DNA of 64,000 nucleotides, taken from Paenibacillus albiflavus. GTDB taxonomy: Bacteria > Bacillota > Bacilli > Paenibacillales > NBRC-103111. A program made the translations under genes and the position numbers. The stretch lies in contig NZ_SKFG01000005.1 of the NCBI RefSeq assembly GCF_004344915.1, forward strand, positions 31,738-95,737, written 5' to 3'. This document shows positions 56,135 through 64,000 of this stretch, one piece after another. The notes under the pieces were generated by a model. The model worked only from the letters and a program-made list of their open reading frames with translations. It did no database searches and was not told the DNA's origin. Every line of letters begins with the position of its first letter. Within the stretch, counting starts at the first letter, position 1.

Positions 56135-56476
56135 CTACTGAATCGCTTTGAGAAAAAGCTTCAGCAAGGCATAAGCATCTTTACGCTGCTTTTCAGTGCA
56201 TTTTGACAAGGCAGAAGTGATCAGTTCCAATTCATTTGTGTTAGCGGTAGGGGCGGACTCTCCAATAAGCAACTCATTAGGTGTCAATTTTAAAAGCGAA
56301 CAAACGCTAAGCATGGTTTCAATAGACATGCCTACTTGTCCACGCTCAATGTCGGCACAAAATCTGGGAACACGCTCGACTCGCTCTGCAAATTCCTCTT
56401 GAGAAATACCTAATGCTTTTCGTTGTAATCGAATACGCTCGCCGACTGCTTTTTTATTATAATCTTTCATTGGCAA
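56135..56476 (-). CDS. XRE-family transcriptional regulator
   Basis: A 113-residue regulator with an N-terminal XRE helix-turn-helix (GERIRLQRKALGISQEEFAERVERVPRFCADIERGQVGMSIETMLSVCSLLKLTPNELL) and a short helical tail. GGAATTGCC precedes the ATG. It is divergent from the HD-GYP gene; the AT-rich intergenic region repeats GAGTTTAAA and TAGTTTAAA, possible operator half-sites. Targets unknown. Confidence 0.88.
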   Translation of the reverse strand: MPMKDYNKKAVGERIRLQRKALGISQEEFAERVERVPRFCADIERGQVGMSIETMLSVCSLLKLTPNELLIGESAPTANTNELELITSALSKCTEKQRKDAYALLKLFLKAIQ

Positions 56477-56686
56477 TTCCTTTCAAGCAAATAATTTGGA
56501 TTTTTAAACTCTAATTATGGATGAGTTTTTAATTGACTTAAATGAGTTTAAAATGTATTATTTTTAGTAGTTTAAAAATCATTTTTAAAGTGAAGAGCGT
56601 TTATAAATGTTTGTGTTATTCATTCTGTCCAGTTTTTTAATTGGGATGCCCTGTTTGAATAGCATTCATGGAAAAGGAGAATAGCG

Positions 56687-57499
56687 ATGTATCCAGTGAC
56701 CCAAATGGATGTGTATGACAAAGGAGGTCGGCTGCTTTTGGCTAAAAAAAGTCCTATTACCCCACAAATAATAAATTTATTGGAGCGACATGGGATATTA
56801 TTAAGCGAGATAGAAATATGGCCGCCTGAAAATATAAGAAGCACTCAATTTGCTCAAGCAGTTAGCAGCTTGGATCAGCGGATACGAGCCAGCCGTGTGG
56901 ATCATTATGAACAGCTTGAGGACATCATGGTTGCTATTATTTTTGATTCCAAGACAAAGCCATGGGGAGGATTTGTTCAGACTATTTCCAATTATTCAAG
57001 TTGGCTGTACGCACATTCAATCAATGTTGCCTTGCTGTCTCTTCTTGTAGGGAGAGAGCTTGGGTATTCGGAGAAAAGGTTGCTGGAATTAGGAATTGGC
57101 GCTTTTTTGCATGATGTGGGAAAAATACTCATAGCCAAGTCAATTTTAGATAAACCAGGAACGCTTGATGATCATGAAATAAAGGTGATGCGCCAGCACA
57201 CGGAGTTTGGAGCGAAGCTATTGAATGGCTTTCAACTCCCGCAAATCTGTCTGGAAATTGCCGCTAAACATCATGAACGAATGGACGGAAGCGGGTATCC
57301 GCTTGGATTAACAGCAGCGCAGATTGTGGAGGAAGTTCAAATTGTTATGGTAGCAGATGCGATTGATGCCATTACGGCGTATAGACCTTATCGTTCTTCG
57401 AGTCTTTTATCTGAGGGAATAACCATTCTGCTTAATAAGGGAGACAAATATCCGCATCATATCATCTCAATTATTCACACCTCATTAGGGGAAAGTTAG
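56687..57499 (+). CDS. HD-GYP domain protein
   Basis: A 270-residue protein. An N-terminal module of about 80 residues precedes the HD-GYP domain: HSINVALLSLLVGRELGYS, GAFLHDVGKI (HD pair), HTEFGAKLL and HHERMDGSGYPLGL, the conserved GYP motif. The family hydrolyses c-di-GMP, but some members have lost or changed activity. AAGGAG lies 8 nt before the ATG. No membrane segment. Confidence 0.9.
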   Translation: MYPVTQMDVYDKGGRLLLAKKSPITPQIINLLERHGILLSEIEIWPPENIRSTQFAQAVSSLDQRIRASRVDHYEQLEDIMVAIIFDSKTKPWGGFVQTISNYSSWLYAHSINVALLSLLVGRELGYSEKRLLELGIGAFLHDVGKILIAKSILDKPGTLDDHEIKVMRQHTEFGAKLLNGFQLPQICLEIAAKHHERMDGSGYPLGLTAAQIVEEVQIVMVADAIDAITAYRPYRSSSLLSEGITILLNKGDKYPHHIISIIHTSLGES

Positions 57500-57688
57500 T
57501 GTCGTCAACTTAAATCTACTGTTATACAAAAGGAATCTTTTTTAGTAAACAGAGATTTATAGTTAAGTAGTAGGAATCAATGAATAACAATATGATACCG
57601 ATCAGGATAAGAAATAACTCTTAGCATATTGAAAGATCATAATTCATCAAGATAAATCGTCCAATAATCGGAGAGGGAGCTGAAGCAT

Positions 57689-58177
57689 GTGAATAATCTA
57701 ACCTCCATGGATGAGTGCAGTTATCATAGAAATGAGATGATCAGATTACAGGGGCATAGCTTCACTCAATTCAAGACTATAGATAAACTACATGACCTCT
57801 CACAGATCCACATGAATTTCACATTTATTTTTATTCATCAGCACTTACCCGATGTGTGCATTATATTAAGTGACCGAGCATTGGAATCTATGCTTAAAGC
57901 GCTGCATATGAAAGAAAACCATAGTATTTTCCCTCCACATTCATTAACATTGGATGATTTGGTGGGGCTAACAGCCCAAGAGTCAGGCCCTGATCTAGAC
58001 ACTCTGATGTTTATTCATTCCATTCACTATCTAGCAACCCTTAAAGATATCTCCCTCATCCAGCAAATGCAACCACCGCATCTTAAGAAACTAATAAGGA
58101 AAGTTGACAATCTATTGTGTCGATTATCATCACGAGTCACAACCCATCAAACAGATAGATATCACTCCATATTTTAA
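57689..58177 (+). CDS. hypothetical protein
   Basis: A 162-residue soluble protein with no family I recognise. Hydrophobic strand IHMNFTFIFIHQHLPDVCIILSDRALESML and a basic C-terminus (HLKKLIRKVDNLLCRLSSR). GGGAG lies 9 nt before the GTG start. It is flanked by the HD-GYP and SLH genes, all on the plus strand. Confidence 0.5.
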   Translation: MNNLTSMDECSYHRNEMIRLQGHSFTQFKTIDKLHDLSQIHMNFTFIFIHQHLPDVCIILSDRALESMLKALHMKENHSIFPPHSLTLDDLVGLTAQESGPDLDTLMFIHSIHYLATLKDISLIQQMQPPHLKKLIRKVDNLLCRLSSRVTTHQTDRYHSIF

Positions 58178-58415
58178 TGCCGGAACATCAAGTTGGTAAT
58201 GAAGGTTTTCATAGGATTTTGTAGAATATTATAGAGTCATGTCTAGAGTTCGCTCATATGACCGAATCAACAATTTCTTAAAAATCAAATAAGGATTGAG
58301 TATGAAACGCAGCGGGAAATAAAGATATGATTTCTCCTATGCCCGCAGTCCAGTATGGCAGAAACACTACCTGCTGATAGCAAAAAAATCTAACAAAGTG
58401 AGTGGGAATAAGGAT
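58178..58415 (+). other. leader region before the SLH protein
   Basis: Contains a hairpin, GCGG..GAAAT/ATTTC..CCGC (58311-58345), and a GGCAG/CTGC pair (58356-58376). I cannot assign a riboswitch class. The gene's ribosome site (AAGGAT) lies at its end. Confidence 0.4.
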
Positions 58416-61400
58416 ATGTATCAAGTGAAAAGAATGTGGAAGTTATTTCTAAGTTTAATAATCTTAGGGCTACTCCCCTTGTACCTAACCGACAGAGCGT
58501 TTGCCGCCCCTCCAGATGCCACCATTGTGGTCGCTGACAATGATCTGTCTATCGGCAAAACTTCGCTGGTGACAATCACCTTCTCAGAAGCGGTTAGTGG
58601 ATTTACCATAGCAGACCTGACAGTGGAAAACGGCACTCTAAGCGCCCTCGCAACTAATGATAACATCACCTATACCGTAACCCTCACGCCGGCTGCAGGT
58701 ATCAGCGCCCCCACGAATATTATCACGCTCAACAAAGCTAATGTAGTAAATGCCAATAACGAAGCGGGGATCGGAACCGTCCAATCTAACAATTACTCCA
58801 TTGACACGGCGAGACCAACTGTGGCGAGCATATTAGTTCCTGCCAGTGGCTATTATGGTGCAGGAAATAACTTGGATTTTACAGTACACTTGAATGAGCC
58901 CGTATTCGTTACGGGCACTCCAAGTATCTCATTGGTTATAGGAACAACAGTTGTTCAGGCTGCCTATGTAAGCGGTTCGGGGACAGACGCGTTGCAATTC
59001 AGATACACCGTGCAAGCTGGACAAATGGATACTAATGGTATTTCTGTTGGGACCTTAACGCTGAATGGCGGATCGATCAAGGATAATGCAGGCAACGATG
59101 CGGAATTAACGCTAAATAGTGTAGGAAGCACAGCGAACGTATTAGTGGATGCAATTCCTCCGACGATATCTGGTATAGAGGTGCCAAACGCTGGTTTTTA
59201 TAAATCCGGCGATTCATTGGATTTTACCGTGAATATGAGTAAGAATATTACGTTTACAGGAATAGGGACACCGCAGCTTGAGATCAATATAGGAGGAACG
59301 AATCGTATTGCCTCATTGATTAGCGGGACGTTGTCAAATACAAATACGTTGCAATTCAGCTACACCGTGCAAGATGGAGATCATGCCAACGACGGCATTA
59401 TCATTGGAACCTTGTCGCTGAATGGCGGTTTGATGAAAGATGCGATAGGCAACGATGCGGACTTAACGTTAAACAATATAGGCAATACGTCGGGTGTGTT
59501 CATCGATACAACAGCCCCAACGATTATAGGTCACATTTTAGGCAATGGTAATGCCTATATAGACGTGATGTTTAGTGAAGGTATATTTACAACGAGTAAT
59601 GGCTCGGGCGCTCTGACTTCAAGCGACTTACGATTGAACTTCACTAGAAATAATGGAAGTGCTTCCTCTGTTTCAATTCATTCTTTAAAGAAAACAGATG
59701 GAGGAGATTTGACTGGCGGAGAGACCACCATTCGAGTAATGCTTGACATAACTGGTATTCCGAACGGTAATGAAACCATTGAAGTAGTGCCGGTGGATGG
59801 CGCATCCATCTTTGATTTGGCGGGTAATGCCGTAGAAAGTTCACAATCGTCCGGAACGGTAACGCTTCTTGATATGTGCGCTCCAGTAATTAGCCCGACA
59901 AGCGCAAGCTTCGACAAATACGCCGGAGCAGCGGCGAATAGCAATGTAACGACAACACTGATGCTGAACGGCAAAACGTTGATCAGTATTGCCAACGGTG
60001 CGACGACCCTCGTTTTGGGAACGGACTATACCGTATCGGGCAACACGGTGACGATCCTGAAGACGTACTTGACAGAGCAGCCGGTCGGAACGGTCCGTTT
60101 GACGTTCATGATCAGCGGAGAATCTTCGCAGATGTTTGCGATAAGTGTGAGCGATACAACTCCTTCAAATAGCAACGGGGACAGTGACTCGACGCCTACC
60201 GTCATCAATCCGGTCATCGACCAGAACGGTGTAACGCTTAACCTGAATAAAATAGACACGATGAAGTCGTCCTTCACGCTGGAAGTTACGCCGAAGGATG
60301 GCGTCGCCTCTGTCAGCATACCGGCAAGGATTTTGACCGGCTTAGAGGGCAAGAACGCCGCCTTTATCATCGAAATCAAGACGCCCTACGGCAGCTATCA
60401 AGTACCGGTCAATCTAGCGTCGCTTATTCCGGGGCTGAAGGACATGCTTGCAGCGAATAATCTCAAAGCTGAGGATATCAGCTTCAAGATCACCTTGACC
60501 GATAAGTCCGGCAATAAGGATTTCCAAGCTGCATTGGCAAACGGATTGCCAAATAGTCAAGTGATGGGAGCGATTGTGGATTTTCACGTAGAGATCATCA
60601 ACTCCAAGACGGGAAAAAACATTGGAACTGCAGATCAGTTCAATCAGGCGCTAACTCGGGTTATTCCGATGCCTAAGAACATGACGCTCATGCCTACGCA
60701 ATGGGGCGCTTTCAGCTTCAACGAATCGACCAAGAAGTTTGAGTTTATCCCCGCTAAAAAGGTACAGATCGACGGTGTGTGGTATGTGATGATCAGCTCA
60801 TACTCTAACAGTGTGTACGTCGTGGCCGAAAATACCGTGAGTTTTTCCGATATACTGGAGCATTGGGGCAAACCGTTCGTCCAGCTTGCCGCGGCGAAAG
60901 GACTTGTTGATGGGGTTGGCGATGGCAAGTACGACCCGAATCGCTCAGTCACGAGAGCGGAGTTTACCGCCATGTTAGTCCGGTCGCTGGGAAGAGGCAC
61001 ATCAACCGGCAGTACATCGCCCTATGACGATGTAAAGTCCGGCGTATGGTACTTCGACGAAATAGCCAAAGCGAAGGAGCTTGGACTATTGAACTTTGTA
61101 AACGGCAATAGCTTCAAGCCTGATCAGCTGCTGACCCGCGAGGAAATGGCGAGCATGCTGGCGGAAGTCATTTCGCTGGAGAGGCTGCCTATCACCAAGG
61201 AATTCGTTAGATTGGACGATTACAAGGATATCGTAAGCGTGGACGCAGTCTATCTGGAGGACGTACGCTTGATGGTTAAGCTTCAAATCATGACTGGCAC
61301 AGACGCAAATTCGTTCAGTCCAAAGGGTGAAACGACACGGGCGCAGACGGCGGTTGTGTTCATTAGGATGTTGCAAGCGCTTGGAATGATCGACAGATAA
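58416..61400 (+). CDS. SLH-anchored Ig-like surface protein
   Basis: A 994-residue secreted protein. The signal peptide (MWKLFLSLIILGLLPLYLTDRAFA) is followed by Ig-like repeats: a Big-type domain, two ~105-residue tandem copies (VPASGYYGAGNNLDFTV and VPNAGFYKSGDSLDFTV), an SwmB-like domain, a CBM_X2-like domain (about 489-580) and three SLH domains (about 808, 869 and 935) for secondary cell-wall polymer binding. Start choice is uncertain: the GTG at 58398 would add 6 residues. The CBM_X2-SLH half is richer in GC than the N-terminal half. A terminator follows. Confidence 0.88.
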   Translation: MYQVKRMWKLFLSLIILGLLPLYLTDRAFAAPPDATIVVADNDLSIGKTSLVTITFSEAVSGFTIADLTVENGTLSALATNDNITYTVTLTPAAGISAPTNIITLNKANVVNANNEAGIGTVQSNNYSIDTARPTVASILVPASGYYGAGNNLDFTVHLNEPVFVTGTPSISLVIGTTVVQAAYVSGSGTDALQFRYTVQAGQMDTNGISVGTLTLNGGSIKDNAGNDAELTLNSVGSTANVLVDAIPPTISGIEVPNAGFYKSGDSLDFTVNMSKNITFTGIGTPQLEINIGGTNRIASLISGTLSNTNTLQFSYTVQDGDHANDGIIIGTLSLNGGLMKDAIGNDADLTLNNIGNTSGVFIDTTAPTIIGHILGNGNAYIDVMFSEGIFTTSNGSGALTSSDLRLNFTRNNGSASSVSIHSLKKTDGGDLTGGETTIRVMLDITGIPNGNETIEVVPVDGASIFDLAGNAVESSQSSGTVTLLDMCAPVISPTSASFDKYAGAAANSNVTTTLMLNGKTLISIANGATTLVLGTDYTVSGNTVTILKTYLTEQPVGTVRLTFMISGESSQMFAISVSDTTPSNSNGDSDSTPTVINPVIDQNGVTLNLNKIDTMKSSFTLEVTPKDGVASVSIPARILTGLEGKNAAFIIEIKTPYGSYQVPVNLASLIPGLKDMLAANNLKAEDISFKITLTDKSGNKDFQAALANGLPNSQVMGAIVDFHVEIINSKTGKNIGTADQFNQALTRVIPMPKNMTLMPTQWGAFSFNESTKKFEFIPAKKVQIDGVWYVMISSYSNSVYVVAENTVSFSDILEHWGKPFVQLAAAKGLVDGVGDGKYDPNRSVTRAEFTAMLVRSLGRGTSTGSTSPYDDVKSGVWYFDEIAKAKELGLLNFVNGNSFKPDQLLTREEMASMLAEVISLERLPITKEFVRLDDYKDIVSVDAVYLEDVRLMVKLQIMTGTDANSFSPKGETTRAQTAVVFIRMLQALGMIDR

Positions 61401-61417
61401 CGAGTAGTGATCCCTAA

Positions 61418-61455
61418 AAAATCCCGCCTTGATGGAGTACAATCCATTCAGGCGG
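61418..61455 (+). terminator. rho-independent terminator
   Basis: AAAATCCCGCCT.GATGGA pairs with TCCATTC.AGGCGGGATTTT, then T residues. Confidence 0.85.
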
Positions 61456-61691
61456 GATTTTTATGGGTGTGAAACCAACTCATACACGAGAACGAACTGC
61501 TGGCAGCGAAGAGTCAAGCATTGATATACAATTGATGTAAAACATCAACGGAAGGATCGAATAAAACCTTCCACGTCGGACAGCCATCATGCTGGAAGAA
61601 TACGATTCTTTAGATTGGATTCGTATGTATACAATTGTGTTATAATTAAATCAAATTGCTGATACTCTTAGCTATGGGGATGGTGATACTC
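61456..61691 (+). promoter_or_regulatory. control region of the zeta-like module
   Basis: TTGATGT/ACATCAA (61533-61549) and GGAAGG/CCTTCC (61552-61574) are perfect inverted repeats, and TATACAATTG occurs at 61528 and 61627. The second copy sits just before a TATAAT-like -10 box (61640). These are candidate autoregulation sites; no regulator is proven. Confidence 0.4.
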
Positions 61692-61868
61692 ATGAATCAA
61701 ATTAAAGATCTTCAAAAGCTTATTAAGCTTACGGGTGATCGAGCTAAGTTAGATGCCAAAGCAAACGAAACATATATTGTATATAAAACTGCAAAAGGTC
61801 AAATTGTAAGGGAATACAGTAACGGAAATGTTATCCCTGTGGCTGAACAGGACGGTTCTCATGTATGA
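61692..61868 (+). CDS. putative antitoxin partner of the zeta-like kinase
   Basis: A 58-residue basic protein (MNQIKDLQKLIKLTGDRAK, YIVYKTAKGQIVREYSNGN). The ATG at 61692 is the first start after GGGGATGGTG. Its stop overlaps the next start by 8 nt, typical of toxin-antitoxin pairs. It does not resemble the classical epsilon antitoxin, so the role is inferred from position. Confidence 0.6.
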   Translation: MNQIKDLQKLIKLTGDRAKLDAKANETYIVYKTAKGQIVREYSNGNVIPVAEQDGSHV

Positions 61869-62451
61869 TTCGACTCCGACCATGTACGTTTTTGCAGGGA
61901 ACAATGGGAGCGGTAAGAGTACAATCCGTAATCTAATTGTTGATCGGCTTGGAATCAGTGTTAACATTGATCCCGATGCCTTAGCTAGAGGAATCAATTC
62001 AATTAATCCGGAAAGCCGGAAAATTACTGCAGGGAAAGAGTCTATTAAATTAGCTAGGGACTGTATTCGTAACAAACGTGATTTCTCAGTTGAAACAACA
62101 TTGGCTGGTGGTAATGTTATTCGTCTCATGCATGACGCAAAGGCGTATGGATTTGAAGTTTCAATGTTTTATGTTGGTCTGGGTGACTATCACTTGAATA
62201 TCGAGAGAGTAGCGGTTCGCGTTAAAAATGGAGGACATCATATTCCTACTGAGGATATTATCAGACGTCATGACACCTCCATTCAAAATTTGCTCTCTCA
62301 TCTACATTTAATCGACCGTCTGATTGTTATAGATAACAGTCATACAGAAGGCGTTATTATTTTGGGTGCATTTAACGGTTCAATAACATATCGGTCGGAT
62401 TCCCTTCCTCAATGGAGTGAATCTATTGTGCATAGATTTCAGTCCTTGTAA
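61861..62451 (+). CDS. zeta-toxin-like AAA kinase
   Basis: A 196-residue P-loop protein with Walker A FAGNNGSGKST near residue 14, substrate-site IDPDALARGINS, SVETTLAGGNVIRL, then a lid-type region VRVKNGGHHIPTEDIIRRH. This is the zeta toxin / UDP-GlcNAc kinase architecture. It overlaps the small partner gene by 8 nt. The zeta family phosphorylates UDP-N-acetylglucosamine; this protein is shorter and that activity is unproven. A terminator follows. Confidence 0.8.
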   Translation: MYDSTPTMYVFAGNNGSGKSTIRNLIVDRLGISVNIDPDALARGINSINPESRKITAGKESIKLARDCIRNKRDFSVETTLAGGNVIRLMHDAKAYGFEVSMFYVGLGDYHLNIERVAVRVKNGGHHIPTEDIIRRHDTSIQNLLSHLHLIDRLIVIDNSHTEGVIILGAFNGSITYRSDSLPQWSESIVHRFQSL

Positions 62452-62486
62452 GAGCAGCCAGGAAGTTTGGGCTGTTCTTTTTAAAT
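62450..62486 (+). terminator. rho-independent terminator
   Basis: AGAGCAGCC pairs with GGGCTGTTCT (one G-U), then TTTT. Confidence 0.75.
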
Positions 62487-62520
62487 ACAAATGAAAGAAT
62501 TTCTTCATACCACACCGTAG

Positions 62521-62592
62521 GATTACATGTTCCCGCATACGGTGCACGTGGAATCGGTGGCTTTGTTGATGAGGAAGGGCACAGATCAGTGA
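62521..62592 (+). pseudogene. C-terminal fragment of an RlmCD-like methyltransferase
   Basis: The frame encodes DYMFPHTVHVESVALLMRKG, ending in a stop. In DNA, ATGTTCCCGCATACGGTGCA and GTGGAATCGGT match the rlmCD 3' end at 48331 with one mismatch in 32. A stop codon lies directly upstream, so only this 23-residue tail survives, a duplicated or transferred gene end. GAG context in VESV is the RumA-family C-terminus. Confidence 0.7.
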
Positions 62593-62761
62593 GAATGCAG
62601 TAGCGGAGCGGTTTTGGAGAGTAGTACAGCCCTGTAAGATCCTTCTGATAAACCCTGTTTAAGGAAAAAACTCCTTTTACAACCACTGCCAGTACGTTAT
62701 AATAAAATTATCAGACAGCTTGATCCGCTTATCAAAAAGATAGATTTTTGGAGGTATGGTC

Positions 62762-62932
62762 ATGGTCAATCGCAATAGAAAAATGATTTTCACAGCCCTC
62801 AGTACGGCTCTAGTCTTGTCTATGTTGCTTACAGGCAGCAGAGTCTATGTCCAAGGCAAAACAACAGTTTCAGATTCAACTCAGTTGGCGAAGACAGCAG
62901 GAGATAAGAAGGTTGAAGTTATTAAAGGTTAA
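62762..62932 (+). CDS. short secreted peptide precursor
   Basis: A 56-residue product starting MVNRNRKMIFTALSTALVLS and continuing MLLTGSRVYVQGKTTVS. Basic n-region, hydrophobic core and small residues predict a signal peptide; a short Ser/Thr/Lys-rich mature part ends in KKVEVIKG. GGAGG lies 7 nt before the ATG at 62762. Small exported peptides in this group include Phr-like signals, but nothing else supports that here. Confidence 0.55.
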   Translation: MVNRNRKMIFTALSTALVLSMLLTGSRVYVQGKTTVSDSTQLAKTAGDKKVEVIKG

Positions 62933-63286
62933 TGAAATAACATACTATCTGCGAAGACAGCATTGAGTCTTACAATTGTGAAGTGCATCCAGTAATGGCT
63001 GTTCATTTGAATGAGGAATAAGAAAAAGAGAAACGGCTGAAGTCCTTGATAAAAAGGGTTTCAGCTGTTTCTGTTCATAACTAATTAAATGTAATGCAAT
63101 AAAAAGCTGTTCGTACTGTCTTTGTAGAGTATTATTAGGAAGAATATGCTATAGTTTTATTCTACAATAAGCACACAACTGGTGCTTATTTTTCGTGGAA
63201 AAAAGCAGGGGGATTATCGCATTCGGACGAATTGTAAGATAGTAACCGATAAAGTCACGAGTATGTTGTTAAAAAGGAGAAAATGA
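62933..63286. other. intergenic stretch with two hairpins
   Basis: AGAAACGGCTGAA/TTCAGCTGTTTCT at 63030-63072 lacks a T tract on the plus strand. AATAAGCAC/GTGCTTATT with T5 at 63166-63197 is a good terminator. No gene in 354 bp. Confidence 0.6.
63166..63197 (+). terminator. rho-independent terminator
   Basis: AATAAGCAC, short loop, GTGCTTATTTTT. Confidence 0.75.
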
Positions 63287-64000
63287 ATGATTTACTATCA
63301 TGCAGATGTATTTAGCTCTAAAAGTTTATCAGGAAATGGATTAACAGTTATTTTTCATGAAGAAGATATGGACACTCAGTATATGCAGAGAATTGCTGAG
63401 GAATTTAAGCAATTTGAGACAATCTTCCTGAGACAAATTGGAGAGAAGCATTTTCGCGCTAGAATATTTACAGTAGAAGAGGAATTGGACTTTGCTGGAC
63501 ATCCGATTTTGGGAGCGGTATCAATCATTCATGAAGAACTGTGTTCAGATGAAAGTAGCATAACCGCAGTCTTTGAGTTAAACAATAAAACACTGCAAGC
63601 AGAATCGATAAAAAAAGGTGACTATTTCCAAGCCACGATGAATCAGGGCGTTCCTGAGTTTTTGGGGTCTGTTGAGGGTGAATTGAGGAACATATTCTTG
63701 CAGGCGTTGAATCTTACAGTCGACAATCTTCATTCAACGTTACCAATAGAGGTTGTTTCAACAGGGTTGCCGTATTTGATTGTCCCTCTCGCTTCGGGGT
63801 TGGAACAGGCAAAGATCAGCGTCAGAAACTTAGAGGAACAGCTAAACAAAATTCAAGCGAAGTTTGTTTATTTGTTTGATGTAGACAGAATGGAAGGTCG
63901 CACTTGGGACAATTTTGGAGCTGTAGAAGATGTGGCAACCGGCAGCGCCGCCGGACCGACTGGAGCTTATCTTTACAAATGGAATATCTGCAAAGAAACA
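63287..64000 (+). CDS. PhzF-family protein, 5' part
   Basis: The first 238 codons of a PhzF-like isomerase. MIYYHADVFSSKSLSGNGL gives the N-terminal FT/SGNGL motif, RARIFTVEEELDFAGHPILGA the GHP element, and VEDVATGSAAGPTGAYL the second-half signature. GGAG lies 7 nt before the ATG at 63287. The window ends inside the gene. Substrates of this family vary. Confidence 0.9.
   Translation, partial: MIYYHADVFSSKSLSGNGLTVIFHEEDMDTQYMQRIAEEFKQFETIFLRQIGEKHFRARIFTVEEELDFAGHPILGAVSIIHEELCSDESSITAVFELNNKTLQAESIKKGDYFQATMNQGVPEFLGSVEGELRNIFLQALNLTVDNLHSTLPIEVVSTGLPYLIVPLASGLEQAKISVRNLEEQLNKIQAKFVYLFDVDRMEGRTWDNFGAVEDVATGSAAGPTGAYLYKWNICKET

Overview
The window looks like a chromosomal segment of a low-to-moderate GC Gram-positive, most likely Paenibacillus or a close relative. 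The grounds are the Bacillus-type purine operon order (purEKB-C-SQLF-MNHD) behind a guanine riboswitch, Shine-Dalgarno sites close to AAGGAGG, SLH-anchored surface protein, a YuaF/flotillin pair, and a DgkB-RlmCD block like that of Bacillus. No rRNA, tRNA, intact insertion sequence, phage or CRISPR array was seen. Species assignment is inference.

Layout. 1-2.0 kb: an HD-domain phosphohydrolase and decayed DNA with a chemoreceptor remnant. 2.0-9.9 kb: an AT-rich accessory module with a two-component system, a BceAB/YxdLM-type peptide-responsive ABC transporter, a YxeA protein, a VanZ-RDD membrane protein and a DUF418 membrane protein; it lies between two copies of a 28-bp direct repeat, and two of its promoters share a 22-bp-phased operator. 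10-18 kb: small hydrolases, acetyltransferases, a VanRS-like two-component system and a pentapeptide-repeat protein. 18-32.5 kb: the complete purine operon under PurBoxes and a guanine riboswitch, with two unusually long structured intergenic gaps and a zinc-ribbon gene between purN and purH. 32.5-34.5 kb: a DUF4097 lipoprotein and about 0.9 kb of tandem and inverted repeats. 34.5-48.5 kb: housekeeping genes (M20 peptidase, iron alcohol dehydrogenase, YuaF-flotillin, two tiny paralogues, dioxygenase, YerB, YerC, DgkB, RlmCD). 48.7-55.8 kb: an ABC importer operon carrying an efflux-type adaptor gene and no ATPase, divergent from an OmpR-type two-component system. 56-64 kb: XRE regulator, HD-GYP protein, SLH surface protein, a zeta-toxin-like two-gene module, a short secreted peptide and the 5' part of a PhzF-family gene cut by the window end.

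The purine genes make IMP from PRPP and are predicted to be shut down twice, by PurR at the promoter and by guanine at the leader terminator. The 2.0-9.9 kb module is predicted to sense and resist a cell-envelope peptide. The most unusual features are the shared operator of that module, the covarying hairpin element found in two gaps of the pur operon, the repeat cluster at 33.5-34.4 kb, and the importer operon with a membrane-fusion-type adaptor.
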